DNA of 64,000 nucleotides, taken from Serendipita indica DSM 11827 (lineage: Eukaryota; Basidiomycota; Agaricomycetes; Sebacinales; Serendipitaceae). This document shows positions 33,647 through 46,127 of this stretch, in pieces. The stretch spans positions 1,364,001 to 1,428,000 of the forward strand of contig CAJVGD010000006.1 of the NCBI GenBank assembly GCA_910890315.1, in the 5' to 3' direction. The notes below the pieces were generated by a model. The model had not been told where the DNA came from. It worked only from the letters and a program-made list of their open reading frames with translations, and ran no database searches. Within the stretch, counting starts at the first letter, position 1. Each line of letters starts with the position of its first letter. A program made the position numbers and the translations under genes.

Positions 33647-34161
33647 TTGTAACCTCCTATGATTGATATCACTCAAATGTATTTCATCTTCACACGCCGA
33701 CAAGTTCTTAGGGTTGCGAGCCCATGGTACCCTCAGCCGCTTTATAATCACTATGAGCCCTCAGAAAAGCCGAGATCATGCATTCCCGATGCCCACCAGT
33801 CATTTGCGGTGGTTATTATTGTATCGAGGAATAGTTGTGGAGGCCGAGGTGATACCTCTAGCTGTCGTACTCCTTGGCGTCGGTGTTTGACAGAAGAGCA
33901 TGCACATACAGAGTCCAATGCTGTGTTTGGGGCCATTGGGATCACCATTGATCGCCCTGCTGGTACAAATAGGGACGATGGCCATTGGCGCGCAGCATAC
34001 ACTTCTCGAGGCTAGGTCTGGCCTTTTACTCTCAGTAAGATGCGCAGCGACTGAATAGCCCCGCTGATGGCCGAGGCTGTCGATTCCGAGGTTCGTCCCG
34101 AAGGAGCATCCGTTGCGGATATAAGGATCGTCCACTGAGCAGGGTGATCATTAGACACACT
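33647..34161. other. Intergenic between NLR1 and five-TM copy 3
   Basis: These 515 bp hold the NLR1 3' UTR and the promoter of the five-TM gene at 34162. Similarity to the NLR2 locus stops at the NLR1 stop codon. No gene, repeat or motif is evident. Confidence 0.5.
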
Positions 34162-34890
34162 ATGCCACTCACATCAAGCAGTACGTATTCACAAGGCTCA
34201 AGTTTCAGTCTAGTATTGACGCGGTATATGTCCTAGGACCTGATGGAGGGGTAGGTTGATATCTGCATCTACACTCCAACTTAAACCGTTTATGCATAGT
34301 TTCCATCGACTGTGACTGAAGACATTTACTTTGTTCCCTTTCCATGTTGGGCTGTTCTGGTCTGGACCTTTATGTTGTACGCCACATCAAGACATGGGGG
34401 ACACGAAGGAGGAAAACCACCCATCCAGCGCGACCAACGCAGGATGTCGCGTTTTCGCATCCTCGCTCAGAAGATTATCACCAGACTTGTGATCCTTTTG
34501 AATATCGGGCTACTGGTGGTCACCATCTTCGAGCTCGTGGGCCTTGGTAGAATAAACTGGGGCGTTGGCATGCTTCCCTTCCTCCCTGTTACGATGTTCG
34601 GCATTGGCGTGCTGTACCTTACGAGGAATCATCCTCCAGAGGCCTATGCGTATCGGAGCAAGTTCTCTGGCTCGTATCGTGCCAGAGTGGGCTCCCGTGT
34701 ATACGTCTACTATTTCTTCCAGATGGTCGTACTCGCAGTCAAACTGTACACCCTCATCAGGCTTAAGGATCCTAGAAGCGGGACCGCCTTTCCAAAGGTG
34801 GATCAAGTCATAGCCGTGCTCCTCATGATCGTCTTTTTGGCCATTCTGCTTGTACTCACAATCATTGGGATGAAACTGGACGATAGCTGA
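34162..34890 (+). CDS. Five-TM protein of unknown family, copy 3
   Basis: Same architecture as the gene at 27474: micro-exons 34162-34180 and 34237-34250, then 34300-34890, giving 207 residues starting MPLTSSRPDGGFPSTVTEDI. Membrane segments: YFVPFPCWAVLVWTFMLYA, IITRLVILLNIGLLVVTIF, WGVGMLPFLPVTMFGIGVLY, VYVYYFFQMVVLAVKLYTLI and VIAVLLMIVFLAILLVLTII. Loop motifs GGHEGGKPPIQRDQRRMSR and AYAYRSKFSGSYRARVGSR match its paralogues. Intron positions are conserved, so these are duplicated genes rather than retrocopies. Function unknown. It sits 515 bp downstream of NLR1 on the same strand, so the receptor gene is bracketed by two members of this family. Confidence 0.75.
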
Positions 34891-35132
34891 TGAAGTGAGG
34901 GTCGTACAAACGACGTGGTATATATTTCGTTTCATACTATTCACTGTGTCTTGTCCTAGTCGTCCATTTATGTGTTTGCCCGTGCATGCTCGATATCCTT
35001 GTAATGCAATATCATGAATATTGTACTATGAATAATATCAGGATTTCATATATCCGTCGTGGATCATTGCCCTGCAGTGGAAATGGCCAACGATTGCGGC
35101 TGACGCGTCGCTACGATTCTTGACCACCAACC

Positions 35133-36757
<1,625 letters not shown>

Positions 36758-36857
36758 TCTGCAGCTTTGTCTTCAGGACTCTCTCTTGCCCTCCTTTCCA
36801 TCCAAGTGTATTCGTATCGAGACTAATTCCAGTGTTTGTTTCTACGACACGTATGGC

Positions 36858-39392
36858 TTATTCCGCAGGGGGTGCTGCCGTTCCCTGCTCCACTGCCTTG
36901 GCATCCAGCTGGACCTTTTGATTTGTGGTGTGTCGCAAATCATCACAAATAGACTTGAGAGCCATTGCCGTGTACTCAAAGTCTGAGACCTAGACGCAAG
37001 GCGGTTAATTAAGGGAGAGCAAAACCCCAGGCAAGGACGAACCTCGAGCCAAATCTGGGCACTCCCTCTCACCCACAGATATCCACCATGGCCATAAACC
37101 GAAGCAGCGCAATGCCAGTCTTTCAAAAGTCGCTGCATCATATCGTGGACAATTGCTGTCGGTAAACCAGCAGCCTCTTCCTTTGTGAAGGGCAGGCGCA
37201 CGTTGACCATGCATGCCGTGAGCAAATGATCCTTGTCGAGCAACTCTGTCCCGAGGATCTCTGCCATTCTCGCGCCTCCTTTGCAAGCGAGGTCATGGCA
37301 ATAGGATTGAATACGCTCTTCACCTCCAATTCGCTCTCGAAAGTCCAACGCTACGCACATATTACATCAAAAATCTACCCCAGGTTGTCATCTCACCTGC
37401 ATTGATGGAAAGATAAGGGGTAAAGTCTGCTGTGCCGGTCCATTGGTATAGTTCTGCCAAGCTGAATTCTTCTGGAGGAGATTTGTATCCCCAGGAGACA
37501 GGGAATGTACAACGCAGCTTGTGGTGGTTTCTTGAATCTTGTCAGAACCTCAACCATCCAAAGCTCATCCTGTCATACCTCTGTGGTGCATACAAAATGG
37601 CGCAGGCACGATGAGCATAAAGCCACTTGTGGCAATTCTAGTTAAGCATCAGTCTCAAGCAACGCCAGTTGTGAGAGAACCGGACCGTGATAAGATAATC
37701 AGGATCCACTTTTGTACGTCCAACGGTACCTGCCCAATGACATGGGCAGCATCCACAATACTGATAATTCCATACTCGCGACAAATCTTGACAAGCTCCT
37801 CCCACGGAAGACGGACACCAGGAACGCTGATAATTCCGTCTATGATTGCGACTACTTGCTGCGTGGAATTTCCGTCCAATGATCTGCCAGGGAACGTAGC
37901 TTGCACAAACTCTTTGAACGACTTGACGATTTTGTCTGGAGTCGTGGGGAACGTGAGATTGATGGTGTGGAGAGCCGGATGAGGTGTCGCATCTGTGTAG
38001 CGACGCAGTGTGGCTGCCACTGCTCCGTACGTGGTCGTGACTGCGAATGATTAGAAAGTTAGCATCATACGAACAGCAGGACTCACATCCAATGAGAGCA
38101 TCGTCCTTTGTCCATGTATCCCGAAGATTGTTCAACACAACGTTGACACCATGGGTTGTATTTGGGACTAGTACGACCTCGTCGACATCCCGCGCGTTGA
38201 TCACCTTTGCGAGACGATTTCGAACATTATCCATAGCAGGTTCCAATTCAATGCGCATAAAGTGGTCTGGCCGACTCTCGATGGTGTCTTGAATCTTCCT
38301 GCAGGCTTCCACAACTGGCTTGGGGACGGATCCATATGAACCTGTAATTCGATAAGGCGACAGAGCCATCAGTATAAAGCGTACGCGCCGTTATTTAGGT
38401 TGATGTACCCTTTTTCAAAGCAGAAGTATGGCAACATGCCATGTCCAAAGTTGTACTCGGGTTCAGCCTCAGGTACAGTGGATGGAGCATACCCGACGGG
38501 AGCCCCTAATGCTCGTGCTATTGCCACTTCAGGCTCCGCAGAAATGGTATTACGCTGTTCCATTGCGGACATATTCCGCTCCCTTCGACGCTCAATCTCG
38601 CTTTTCTTATTCTGTTCCCGCCATTGATCGACCTCGAGATACGCCGTTCGGTCAACGTCGGTGGATTTGCCTTCGGCTCCGATCCAATGATGCAAATTTT
38701 CACGCACAAATGTCTCGTATGACCAGATCTCTGGCTCCAGCGTGCCCGCTGGTGGCTTGTTCCATATATATGTATGAGCCTTGATAGTTTGTGGCTGATC
38801 ATCCGAGGTGATGTCCATGGATTCGAACATGACTCCTGCATCGGAGGCAGCTTCGTTTAAGAGTCGCGATGTTCCAAGAGGAACAACTGATACGAGGCAT
38901 CTTTCGTATTCCTAAACGATCGTTAGGCCGTGGCATCGGAAGAGTTGAGAATATACATCGCCCTCAAAGACATCTAGCAGTTCTACGTCGAGTTTGGAGA
39001 AACCGCTGACTAGGCTCCCGCGGACACTTCGCTGTTCGGGAGTTGGTTCCTTCGATGGATCTTGTCCGCTGAAGAGAAATAGCTCTCTAGCCTTATCCCA
39101 GGGGAGCATCGCGGCTAGTGTAGAGATTAGAAACCTCCAGTTGATTAGATGCTCGCATACGGTAGGTGTCCCCCTTGACGTGATGCCTCGTATAGTTCTA
39201 TCATCGTTAGAGGCAAATTTTAAAGAGGATAAGGCAGCGAACCAGGAGAATAGCGGGTCTGTGATGAAGTGTATCTCCACCATGGCCGATGACTCGTTTA
39301 AGGACGGCAGGGTGAAGCAGTGTCCCGTAGAAGAAGAGAGAATAAGTCTCTTCCTTCCACTGTGCCGCCTCTGGGCTTATTGTTGATGCCAT
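36858..39392 (-). CDS. Apparent fusion: AIG2/GGCT-like domain + Egt2-like PLP lyase
   Basis: The N-terminal part (39392 to about 38600) is a gamma-glutamylcyclotransferase-like AIG2 domain: LFFYGTLLHPAVLKRVIG, PWDKARELF, LDVFEGDEYER (with the expected acid) and IWSYETFVRENLHHWIG. With no stop between them it runs on into a class V PLP-enzyme domain: YNFGHGMLPYFCFEKGYINL, NTTHGVNVVL, IIDGIISVPG, SIVDAAHVIGQVPLDV, the PLP lysine in TNCHKWLYAHRACAILY and RIGGEERIQSYCHDLACKGG. The last resembles fission-yeast Egt2, the hercynylcysteine sulfoxide lyase of ergothioneine synthesis. Exons include 39392-39243, 39197-39161, 39114-38957, 38911-38389, 38341-38087 and 38040-37686. One junction (38388) needs a weak GC donor, and the frame slips by one base at the A run 37713-37710. 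Separate translation from the Met at 38572 is possible. Substrate is unproven. Confidence 0.75.
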
Positions 39393-39596
39393 TCGAGCTG
39401 GATCTTCAAAGTGGTAGAGGGGCTTCCTGGACCTCGACGGTGGTGGCAGACCAAGAGGCGTAATGACTGGATGGATCGGATCTTCGGCTACATGGGACCA
39501 GAATGCCGGCTTACCAAGAACTACAACAAGTGAAGATGATGTTAAGACAAGAGATGTAGAGTCAAAACTCGTAGTGAGGATCCGAAGGAGGAGGAT

Positions 39597-40504
39597 TCAT
39601 AGCTCAATCGTCTCCTTTGGCTTAAACTTCTTTCCTGCGCGCTCTCCGGCTCTGTAACGGAACTGATTTCCATACAGATCAAAGGATATTCGCGGATCAC
39701 TTTCGCGCGAGTGAGGGGATGGCGCAAAGAGGGGAAGCGAAAAGCTGAAGACGGTGCCTTGCTTTGGATATACTACACGGTACTCAGAAGAATGAATTCG
39801 CTTGAGAAATAGGCGTACCTTTCAGTTCATCTTCGCGTGTGACAACTTTGAATGTGTTACTCGTTTCGTGAACGACAATGCCTTCTCCGCCAATTCTTGA
39901 TGCATTCTTACAATCTTTCACTGAATTTGAACATCGTCAGAAAAAAACAAGAAGCAGCAAAGCAGACTTACCCGTGACGATACACCCATGAAAATCCGCC
40001 TTGAGCAACTTTGCCTGAATAGCACCCACACCCGCCTTGACAGAAGCCTCGATCCGCTCCTTTGCAGGCAAATGTTCCGGGCGGGGCGCAAATCCCATCA
40101 CATCCGCCATATACGTCTCCCACATCCGATGCACAGGCCAAAAGATTTCCCACTTGGCGAGCCTCTTATCAAACTCCCATACACCCAACTCCATCGCTTT
40201 CCTTTTGCCCATCACGCATTCGCGCTTCTTCTCCTGCGCCTTCTTTCGTCTTGCCTTTTTCGCCTCGCGCGCAACCTTATCTGCACTCTGCTTTGGTGGA
40301 TTGAAAAGCTGTAGTTGCTGGTTCTCTACGCGCGTTGAATATGTCGTCTTTGGAATGTGAGGGAGGCAAGTCTCGATCAGAGTTAGAACGAATGGTTTTG
40401 AGGAGATAAATGTTAATCGTTGCCCCTATCGAAGGTATTAGTCTTATACACGACACTTGGCAGTGCTCTACCTGAATTGGAGGAAGCGGCTGGTACACGT
40501 CCAT
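39597..40504 (-). CDS. POP4: RNase P/MRP protein subunit Pop4 (Rpp29)
   Basis: Protein subunit shared by RNase P (tRNA 5' processing) and RNase MRP (rRNA processing), in the nucleus/nucleolus. It starts MDVYQPLPPIQ; an intron then leads to QRLTFISSKPFVLTLIE, a Lys/Arg-rich helix (KVAREAKKARRKKAQEKKRE) and the Pop4 domain: WEIFWPVHRMWETYMADV, AKLLKADFHGCIVTV, GEGIVVHETSNTFKVVTRED and VYPKQGTVFSF. The C-terminal FDLYGNQFRYRAGERAGKKF with ETIEL before TGA (39599-39597) completes the Sm-like fold. The GIVV..T..F core is diagnostic. Introns interrupt the frame at about 40472-40441, at about 39968-39925 and again upstream of 39830; the last two borders are approximate. Confidence 0.88.
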
Positions 40505-40638
40505 CGTGGTCAGGAGCAAGCTCTAAACTCAACTCACGAACGAATATTTCGCAAAGCAAACGAATCCCATAAAGGCTACCAAAGCATATTACATATGTGA
40601 CATCAACGTCCATTTCATTGTACAGTAAGTTACGGCCC

Positions 40639-42690
40639 CTACTCGGCGTGATCTGTACTGGCCGGACGGGCGGAGATGATAGGAGGAGACGACGCTCGTG
40701 CTCCTACAACCTCATCGGGAGGCATCCTCGGTTGTCTACCCTCTGGTGCCTTTTCCATCTGTCGTTTCGATGGTCGGCGGGTTACCTCTGCATTCCCGTT
40801 GCTAATTGGAGTATCCTGTCCGATACCGCCTTCTGCATCTTCAACATAGGCACCCGGAGGATCATATCTCTTCTTTTCAAGCTGGAAAGGATCAGCGACA
40901 AGCGGCAGCACCACTGACAATCAACTCACCACATAGCCGTTTGGACCCATCTCGGGGCCAAGTCCCTTTCGTACACCAGTGGATTGGTACTGGTATCCAT
41001 TCTGGCTATAAGCCGGAACTGCCTCGTCATGCAGGCTATATCGACGACTGACAAAGGTAGTCCCATTGCCTTCACGACCTCGATGCTCGCTATGCGTTTC
41101 CTCCTCGATCGAACTTCCCTCTTCCGATACAGACGCTTGATCCTCGCTCGTATAGCCAGCGGCACGCACAGCAGCCTCGACAGGTCCACTACGGTCCATC
41201 GACTCGCTGGCAATAAGATACCGAGCGACAAGCATACGACAGTCATGCCACCATTCCATCATCTCCTCGTGGCTTCGCGCACGGAAACTGTATGCATGAC
41301 TTCCGCCGCCAAGCTTGCCCGGCAAGATACTGTTTCGTCGCGAGCCCTGTGCATCGCTCTTGCCTTCGAGTTGGAATTTATGCGAACGGGATCGTTGCGT
41401 CGAAGGTGGACCGAGCGTGCAAAGAGGGAGGAATAACGAAAAGATGGGGCTAGTGCGCCCGTTGGGATCCGAATTGGCGTACTCGTGGAGCCATCCAGAT
41501 GGTGTAAGGACGTAATACCCTTCACTCCAGCTACGACTCCATTTCTTCTTTCGCTCCAAGAGCCCAACATGCACGGCCACAACGCTGGCATCATTCTTGA
41601 ACGGGTATTCGATTGTCTCTGGATTCCTCAACGGCGTCTCCGGATCGAGTAAATGATCGGTTCTGGCGGCAAATTCGATCCATTCCCTGTCCGGTGCGAG
41701 AGAAGCCATGGACTCGCCCAACGCACGCCACGTCTGTTGGACTGTGTCTGACATCCTCGACTGCCACTCGTCAAACGTCTGCCAGGTGGACTGAATGCTG
41801 CGGACGATGCCTTCCTCAAAGTGGGCTGATGACTGTTGCATAATAATGATGCTCTTCTGCAGTGCATTCTCCTCGAGCACTTGCTTTTGGAGTTGTTTTG
41901 CGACGAGAATGTTCTGTACATAGGGGTCATCCTTTGCGGTGACCGCCATTGGCGTATTCTTGAAGAGGGCAATTGCTCGGGCGAGTTCGGCAATCTGTTT
42001 TGTGCTATTTTCACGTTCTCTTGCAACCGAAGTCGCCAAACGACCCGTGTCTCTCTCGACGTTGCGGATATGACCCTTGATTTCTGAACGAAGCTTCTGT
42101 AGGTGCTGGACTATAGACGAGTCGATGGTTCGTCCAAGGTTTGCATGGGCATCTGCAATGGTCCGTGTCTTGTCCCGGATGTTGTAGAAAATGTCCTGAG
42201 TGGAATCGTAAGACAAGGGTCCACGCCGAGCATTCCGAAAGTGACGTGCAGACTCCGCACTGAGTGCGGGGAAGGGGAGAAGGAAGAGAGAATTAGGAGA
42301 GCAGAAAGATACCAACCTGAAGGCCACCTTGGCCCAAGAACTGATTCCCCGCTCTGAATGGCACTTGTATGACACCTCCAAGCTTGATGAGCTCTCTAGC
42401 AGTGTTGTTCTCAATGTCTGCAATGCCCTCAAAGTAAGCTATTTATACTAGGCATTAGCAAACTTGTTCTTCCTTACTCGGACATTCGACGAACCGATGA
42501 GTTGTTTGACGATACTCTTCCAGGCGACAAAGCGTTCTATAATGACATCCGAAGGTCGGAGGTCATGTGGAGCGATGTTCTTCTTGATGAGTGTCTGCGA
42601 GCGGGAAAGCGTGCTGCGTCTCGAGACACTCGTGGTGCGAGAGACGGCGTCTGGATCACGGTGAGCGTCGCGCATCACGAATCCGGACAT
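40639..42690 (-). CDS. SLM1: Slm1/Slm2-like BAR-PH protein
   Basis: Yeast Slm1/2 bind PI(4,5)P2 at eisosomes and relay membrane stress to TORC2. Exon 1 (42690-42495) encodes SRSQTLIKKNIAPHDLRPSD and ERFVAWKSIVKQL, joined in phase to AYFEGIADIENNTARELIKL (exon from 42438). A BAR-like coiled coil follows (STQDIFYNIRDKTRTIADAH through MQQSSAHFEEGIVRSIQSTW), then a PH domain (VVAVHVGLLERKKKWSRSW, GYYVLTPSGWLHEYANSD, KFQLEGK, HAYSFRARSHEEMMEWWHD). The Ser/Glu/Pro-rich C-terminus (after an intron at about 40921) ends at 40639. The order F-BAR-like then PH, with a linker before the C-tail, matches Slm proteins. The borders between 42317 and 42260 are less certain than the rest. Confidence 0.88.
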
Positions 42691-43429
42691 TTCGACGTTC
42701 TACTTGTAGCCGTTTGGGATGCTCTGGCAGTCGTGTGTTGGTCGTCGACTGTCCAGAGTGGAGATGGTCGGTTCCAAGTTTGTTCGATGACGTGCGGCAT
42801 CGAAATCCATCTTCGTCTCGTCTACAAATTGTACACAAAAATGTCTTGGACTATAGTTTACTTGCATTTTATACACGTTATTTGCCTACTTTCAAGCAGC
42901 GGCGCGTGCTCTGGATTTTCCCTATGAATCCCCGGAGACGAGCGGCTCTTTCGACGCTTACAAAACCCCCTTGACCAAATTTAGCAGCTCTAAGGGCACC
43001 CAATTAACCATCCCCTGACGTGCTTTGATCATGCCGTGAGGATGCTATGGCTTGCAATATTCGTGAGGCCAGATAGATGAAGACGCTTGCTAAAGCTCCC
43101 GAGGTGGAAGTCCAGCCAGTGAAAGTGTACATGCACACAGTGGCATTGACGAGAACGCATTCATGAGCGGTTTCGCTACAGACAAGGTACCTAATAATCC
43201 ATCATTCTCACCATTCTGATATATCATACGATTGTTCAGGAAATGTTCTGTGGTCCAAAGTGAAGGACACGTTTGGTTCATTTGCAGTAGCTCCCGTCAA
43301 TGACTTCTGGAGCGTTTACGGGAAGCGTATGAATATAATTGATTCGCACATTAAATAATGGCTGATACAAAGGCTGCTCGTCGGATTAGAACGGCTACAA
43401 TGTTCGAGACGGATAGACATACTCTCGTG
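42691..43429. other. 739-bp region without a supported gene
   Basis: The Slm-like gene's promoter must lie in the left part. Around 43079-43360 there are short open frames with possible splice signals (for example GAC AAG then GTACCT, and CAG before GAAATG), including a stretch that would read VKDTFGSFAVAPVNDFW, but no frame has a proper start and I recognise no family. It may be a small unrecognised gene or decayed sequence. Confidence 0.4.
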
Positions 43430-43777
43430 TCAGAGGTCCACCGTTCGTTTCTCTTCTTCAAAGCGAAGATCTGAACGTCTTGGTGCTGTTCGGAATCCTT
43501 TGTCAACAACCGCTGTGAGCACAGGCAACGGACAGCTGCTCACCGATGAGAGGGTGCAACTGTGCTAAATAGGTGATGGACCACATGAGGAAACAGCAAG
43601 TAAGCGTCAATATTACCATGGTCCTGATGAGACTGGATGGTGTTAGCACGGGAATTGTGAGCTACGCTGAGCCAACGGGACGCACGTCTGTTGAGGACCC
43701 TTGGGAACGGCAAACCAGCCGAGAAAGTTTAAACCAATGACAGCAGCAAAGACAAGGAGCACCAAGAAACCGCCCAT
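43430..43777 (-). CDS. VMA9: V-ATPase V0 subunit e (Vma9)
   Basis: Small proteolipid-associated subunit of the vacuolar proton pump. Three exons too short to stand out as open frames (43777-43686, 43632-43544, 43497-43430) join in phase to 82 residues: MGGFLVLLVFAAVIGLNFLG with WFAVPKGPQQT, then LIRTMVILTLTCCFLMWSIT and YLAQLHPLIG, then APRRSDLRFEEEK. Two membrane helices and the YLAQLHPLI-x-PRRSDL end are typical of subunit e. An in-frame Met further upstream across another possible intron cannot be excluded, but the size is already normal. It is divergent from COQ9, with 211 bp between the starts. Confidence 0.85.
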
Positions 43778-43988
43778 GATGATCGTCTGGTTTCAATGGT
43801 GAATGTGGTCGCTTCCAAGTTGGACTGCCCTCGCCTCTTGCTCTACCCTCCTCACACCTCAAAGTCCGTTGACTATAGATCAGAAAATATAACATTAGAA
43901 GCGACAGCACGGCATAATACACACAAAAAGACTTAGCAAAGCACTCCATTGTCACCACTACTTTTCTCATTTATTCTTGTAGCCGTCC

Positions 43989-44805
43989 ATGGCATTACGG
44001 TATGTCATGATATTCATAGCAAAAGCGCAAGACTTAGCTCTATGAAGATCTCAAATCCTCAGACACGCCGTAACGCTCGTACCCTCCCTTGGATTTACTC
44101 GGGCAGCTATTTCAGAGGCAGCTCTCAAGGCAACTGCCGGAGAAGAACTACCAGAAAGGACCATCGACGTTCTTTTCGGCCGTGGGGAGGATGCCAGAAA
44201 GACTTTGATACGGGCATGGCTCGAAGAAGGAAGAAACTCTATGGGTGCATCTAATCATCCAGGTACTGTCCGAGACGCATTGCATCGACGTTTGGAATGG
44301 AACGTTCCGGTGCTGGACAAGCTTCCAGAGGTGCGTTCCTTGAAGTTTCATGCTCTCGCGCTCATTTATATTGCAGGCATACGCGCTTCTCGCTACTCCA
44401 TCTTCGCTATCACCTTTGGACGTACGAGCTATCCTCGAACATCCAGCAATGGTTGCTCATCAAGCGTGCAAAGTTGCTCAACAATCTGATTCTGGCGTAC
44501 GTTAGAAGATTTATGGATTGTGTCTTACTAACTAGGCTCTCAAGATGTCCTGGTACACGAGACGCGCCGCACTCGCGTCTGCCTACGCAGCTGCAGGTCA
44601 GTCCCTCTCCTTGAAAATGCTCAAAACTTGACACCTTTCAGAATTGCATCAGCTCAACTCGCCAGCCACCGCCTCAGGATTCCTAGATGGCCTCCTCGAC
44701 GCGAGCGAAGGTGCAGATAATGCGGTGTCTGAAGTCGCGACGTTTGCACAGTACATTGGAAAGAGCTGGATAGCGATTGCTCGGAGTAGAGGTTTACTAT
44801 CTTAA
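43989..44805 (+). CDS. COQ9: Ubiquinone biosynthesis protein Coq9
   Basis: Lipid-binding, TetR-fold protein of the mitochondrial CoQ synthome that helps Coq7 act. Six exons (43989-43999, 44038-44069, 44107-44330, 44377-44496, 44536-44596, 44642-44805) give 203 residues. Family stretches: TIDVLFGRGEDARKTLIRAW, GTVRDALHRRLEWNVPVLDK, PEAYALLATPSSLSPLDVRA, EHPAMVAHQACKVAQQSDSG, MSWYTRRAALASAYAAAELH and QLNSPATASGFLDGLLDAS, then YIGKSWIAIARSRG. The first exon is 11 nt. No mitochondrial presequence is visible, and the bases before the ATG could also read VAVHGIT, like the HGFTR motif of the family, so one or more upstream exons may be missing from this model. Confidence 0.82.
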
Positions 44806-45022
44806 CCCGTCAGAACAGGGCACGTATATTCACTGGCTAATTTGGTTCCTCTTCTATCAAACCGTCGCCTTATTCCATGTAAGGCCGCAGAAGAAACAAA
44901 CGCCTCTTCAGAGGCCTGGCTGTTGAATTTCCATCCGCGTTATAGATACAACTCTCTGCATGTCAAGTTGTGCACTGCCCAGATCCAATATGTTATAGAA
45001 CCATAACTCTCAGCTAGTGGCT

Positions 45023-45872
45023 CTACAATTTCTTGCGATAACGACCGACACGGTGCCAAAAAAGATTTGGTGGCTCCTCGGGTACTTTGCCCTCCAATTT
45101 GCGGTCCTCCCATATATCCAGCGCGTCGATGATATGATGCGTTGGTTTATCTAATCGACAGCCTAGTATTGGTTCCCATATCGGCGTCCAAACGGCTTGC
45201 CACCAAGCAAGCGTAGGCGAGGGTCGCAGCGAACGTGCTCATAAAAGAGGAACACTCCACCAGGTTTGATAACCTTGTCCGTGAGTCCAGCCACTGATTT
45301 CTTGACGTCGGGGATGCCACAGAGACTGAGGATGGAGACGAGCGTGTCGACTTGCTCTCCCCCAAGCGCTTCTAAGATTTTATCCGTCTCTTCAGCACCG
45401 CACGCGATCATCTGGATCTGTGCGGGCTCGAACCCGGCCTTGACCGCATTGGCAGCGATGCGCTCATGCATCTCGGTATTCGGCTCGAGGGCAATGTATC
45501 TTGTGACACGAGTGGTGTCCAGGTACTTGCACGAGTGGCCGTGTCCTTTGCGGGTATTAGTCTACCTCATTCGGTGTATGGAGCTTTCGAAGACGACACA
45601 CCTGCCCCTATTTCAAGAACGACGCCATAAGCAGCAGGTAAAAGTGCCTGCTTAGTTTCTGCACCCGCAGCATCCACACTGTCGCCCATGAAGGCCCAGA
45701 CGTTTTGAAAGAACACGTCTTGCAATCTTCGTGGGTGGACAAGAAGCGTCGGCTGCCTGCACGTTGCTGACATTGTAGGCGGAATAGCTGCTTTTAGGAT
45801 ATAAAAGAGGTCTAGTAGGACTGCGAAACGGTCAAACCAGGTGACCGACGCCATGGAAGTGGTCGGCTCCAT
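45023..45872 (-). CDS. SAM-dependent methyltransferase (METTL7-like)
   Basis: Class I methyltransferase. The N-terminus starts MEPTTSMASVTWFDRFAVLL with a hydrophobic segment (FAVLLDLFYILKAAI) that may anchor it in a membrane or lipid droplet, as in METTL7 proteins. Motif I is GVVLEIGAG, then (after an intron) HGHSCKYLD. The acidic residue of motif II is in YIALEPNTEM; later motifs are DTLVSILSLCGIPDV and KPGGVFLFYEHVR. The C-terminus is typical: CRLDKPTHHIIDALDIWEDR and PNLFWHRVGRYRKK. The stretch between these (WWQAVWTPIWE, conserved in the family) lies one base out of frame near 45205-45225. Either a base is missing or a 47-bp intron with GT-AG ends removes it. Substrate unknown. Confidence 0.8.
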
Positions 45873-46127
45873 GCTGACTTCGGGTGTGTCGATGGTCCGG
45901 CTTCCAGTTCTTTACCGTAACTTCTAATTCTTTGTCTCTGGGTTGGCCCGAAATTGTCTGCTAGGTTCCATGGGTTCTGCAATGTAGACAATGGTATTTA
46001 TTGGTTTCAAATTGTTCTGTACCTTCAATGATTGAACTCTGTATTTGGCCTTGTCCTTTGAGCGCCGACAATACGAAGAGTGGCATTGACAAGCGCTGCC
46101 CATATCTTGGAGCCATCCACCCTCACG

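Noticed and set aside
39393-39540. Open frame continuing upstream of the AIG2-domain start (toward FWSHVAEDP)
   Set aside because: It stays open without any ATG and overlaps the 3' region of POP4; the Met at 39392 directly precedes the conserved domain, so I kept it as the start.
43079-43360. Possible small plus-strand gene between SLM1-like and VMA9 genes
   Set aside because: Some splice-like signals and a stretch that could be coding exist, but no frame has a start codon leading into it and no family was recognised.
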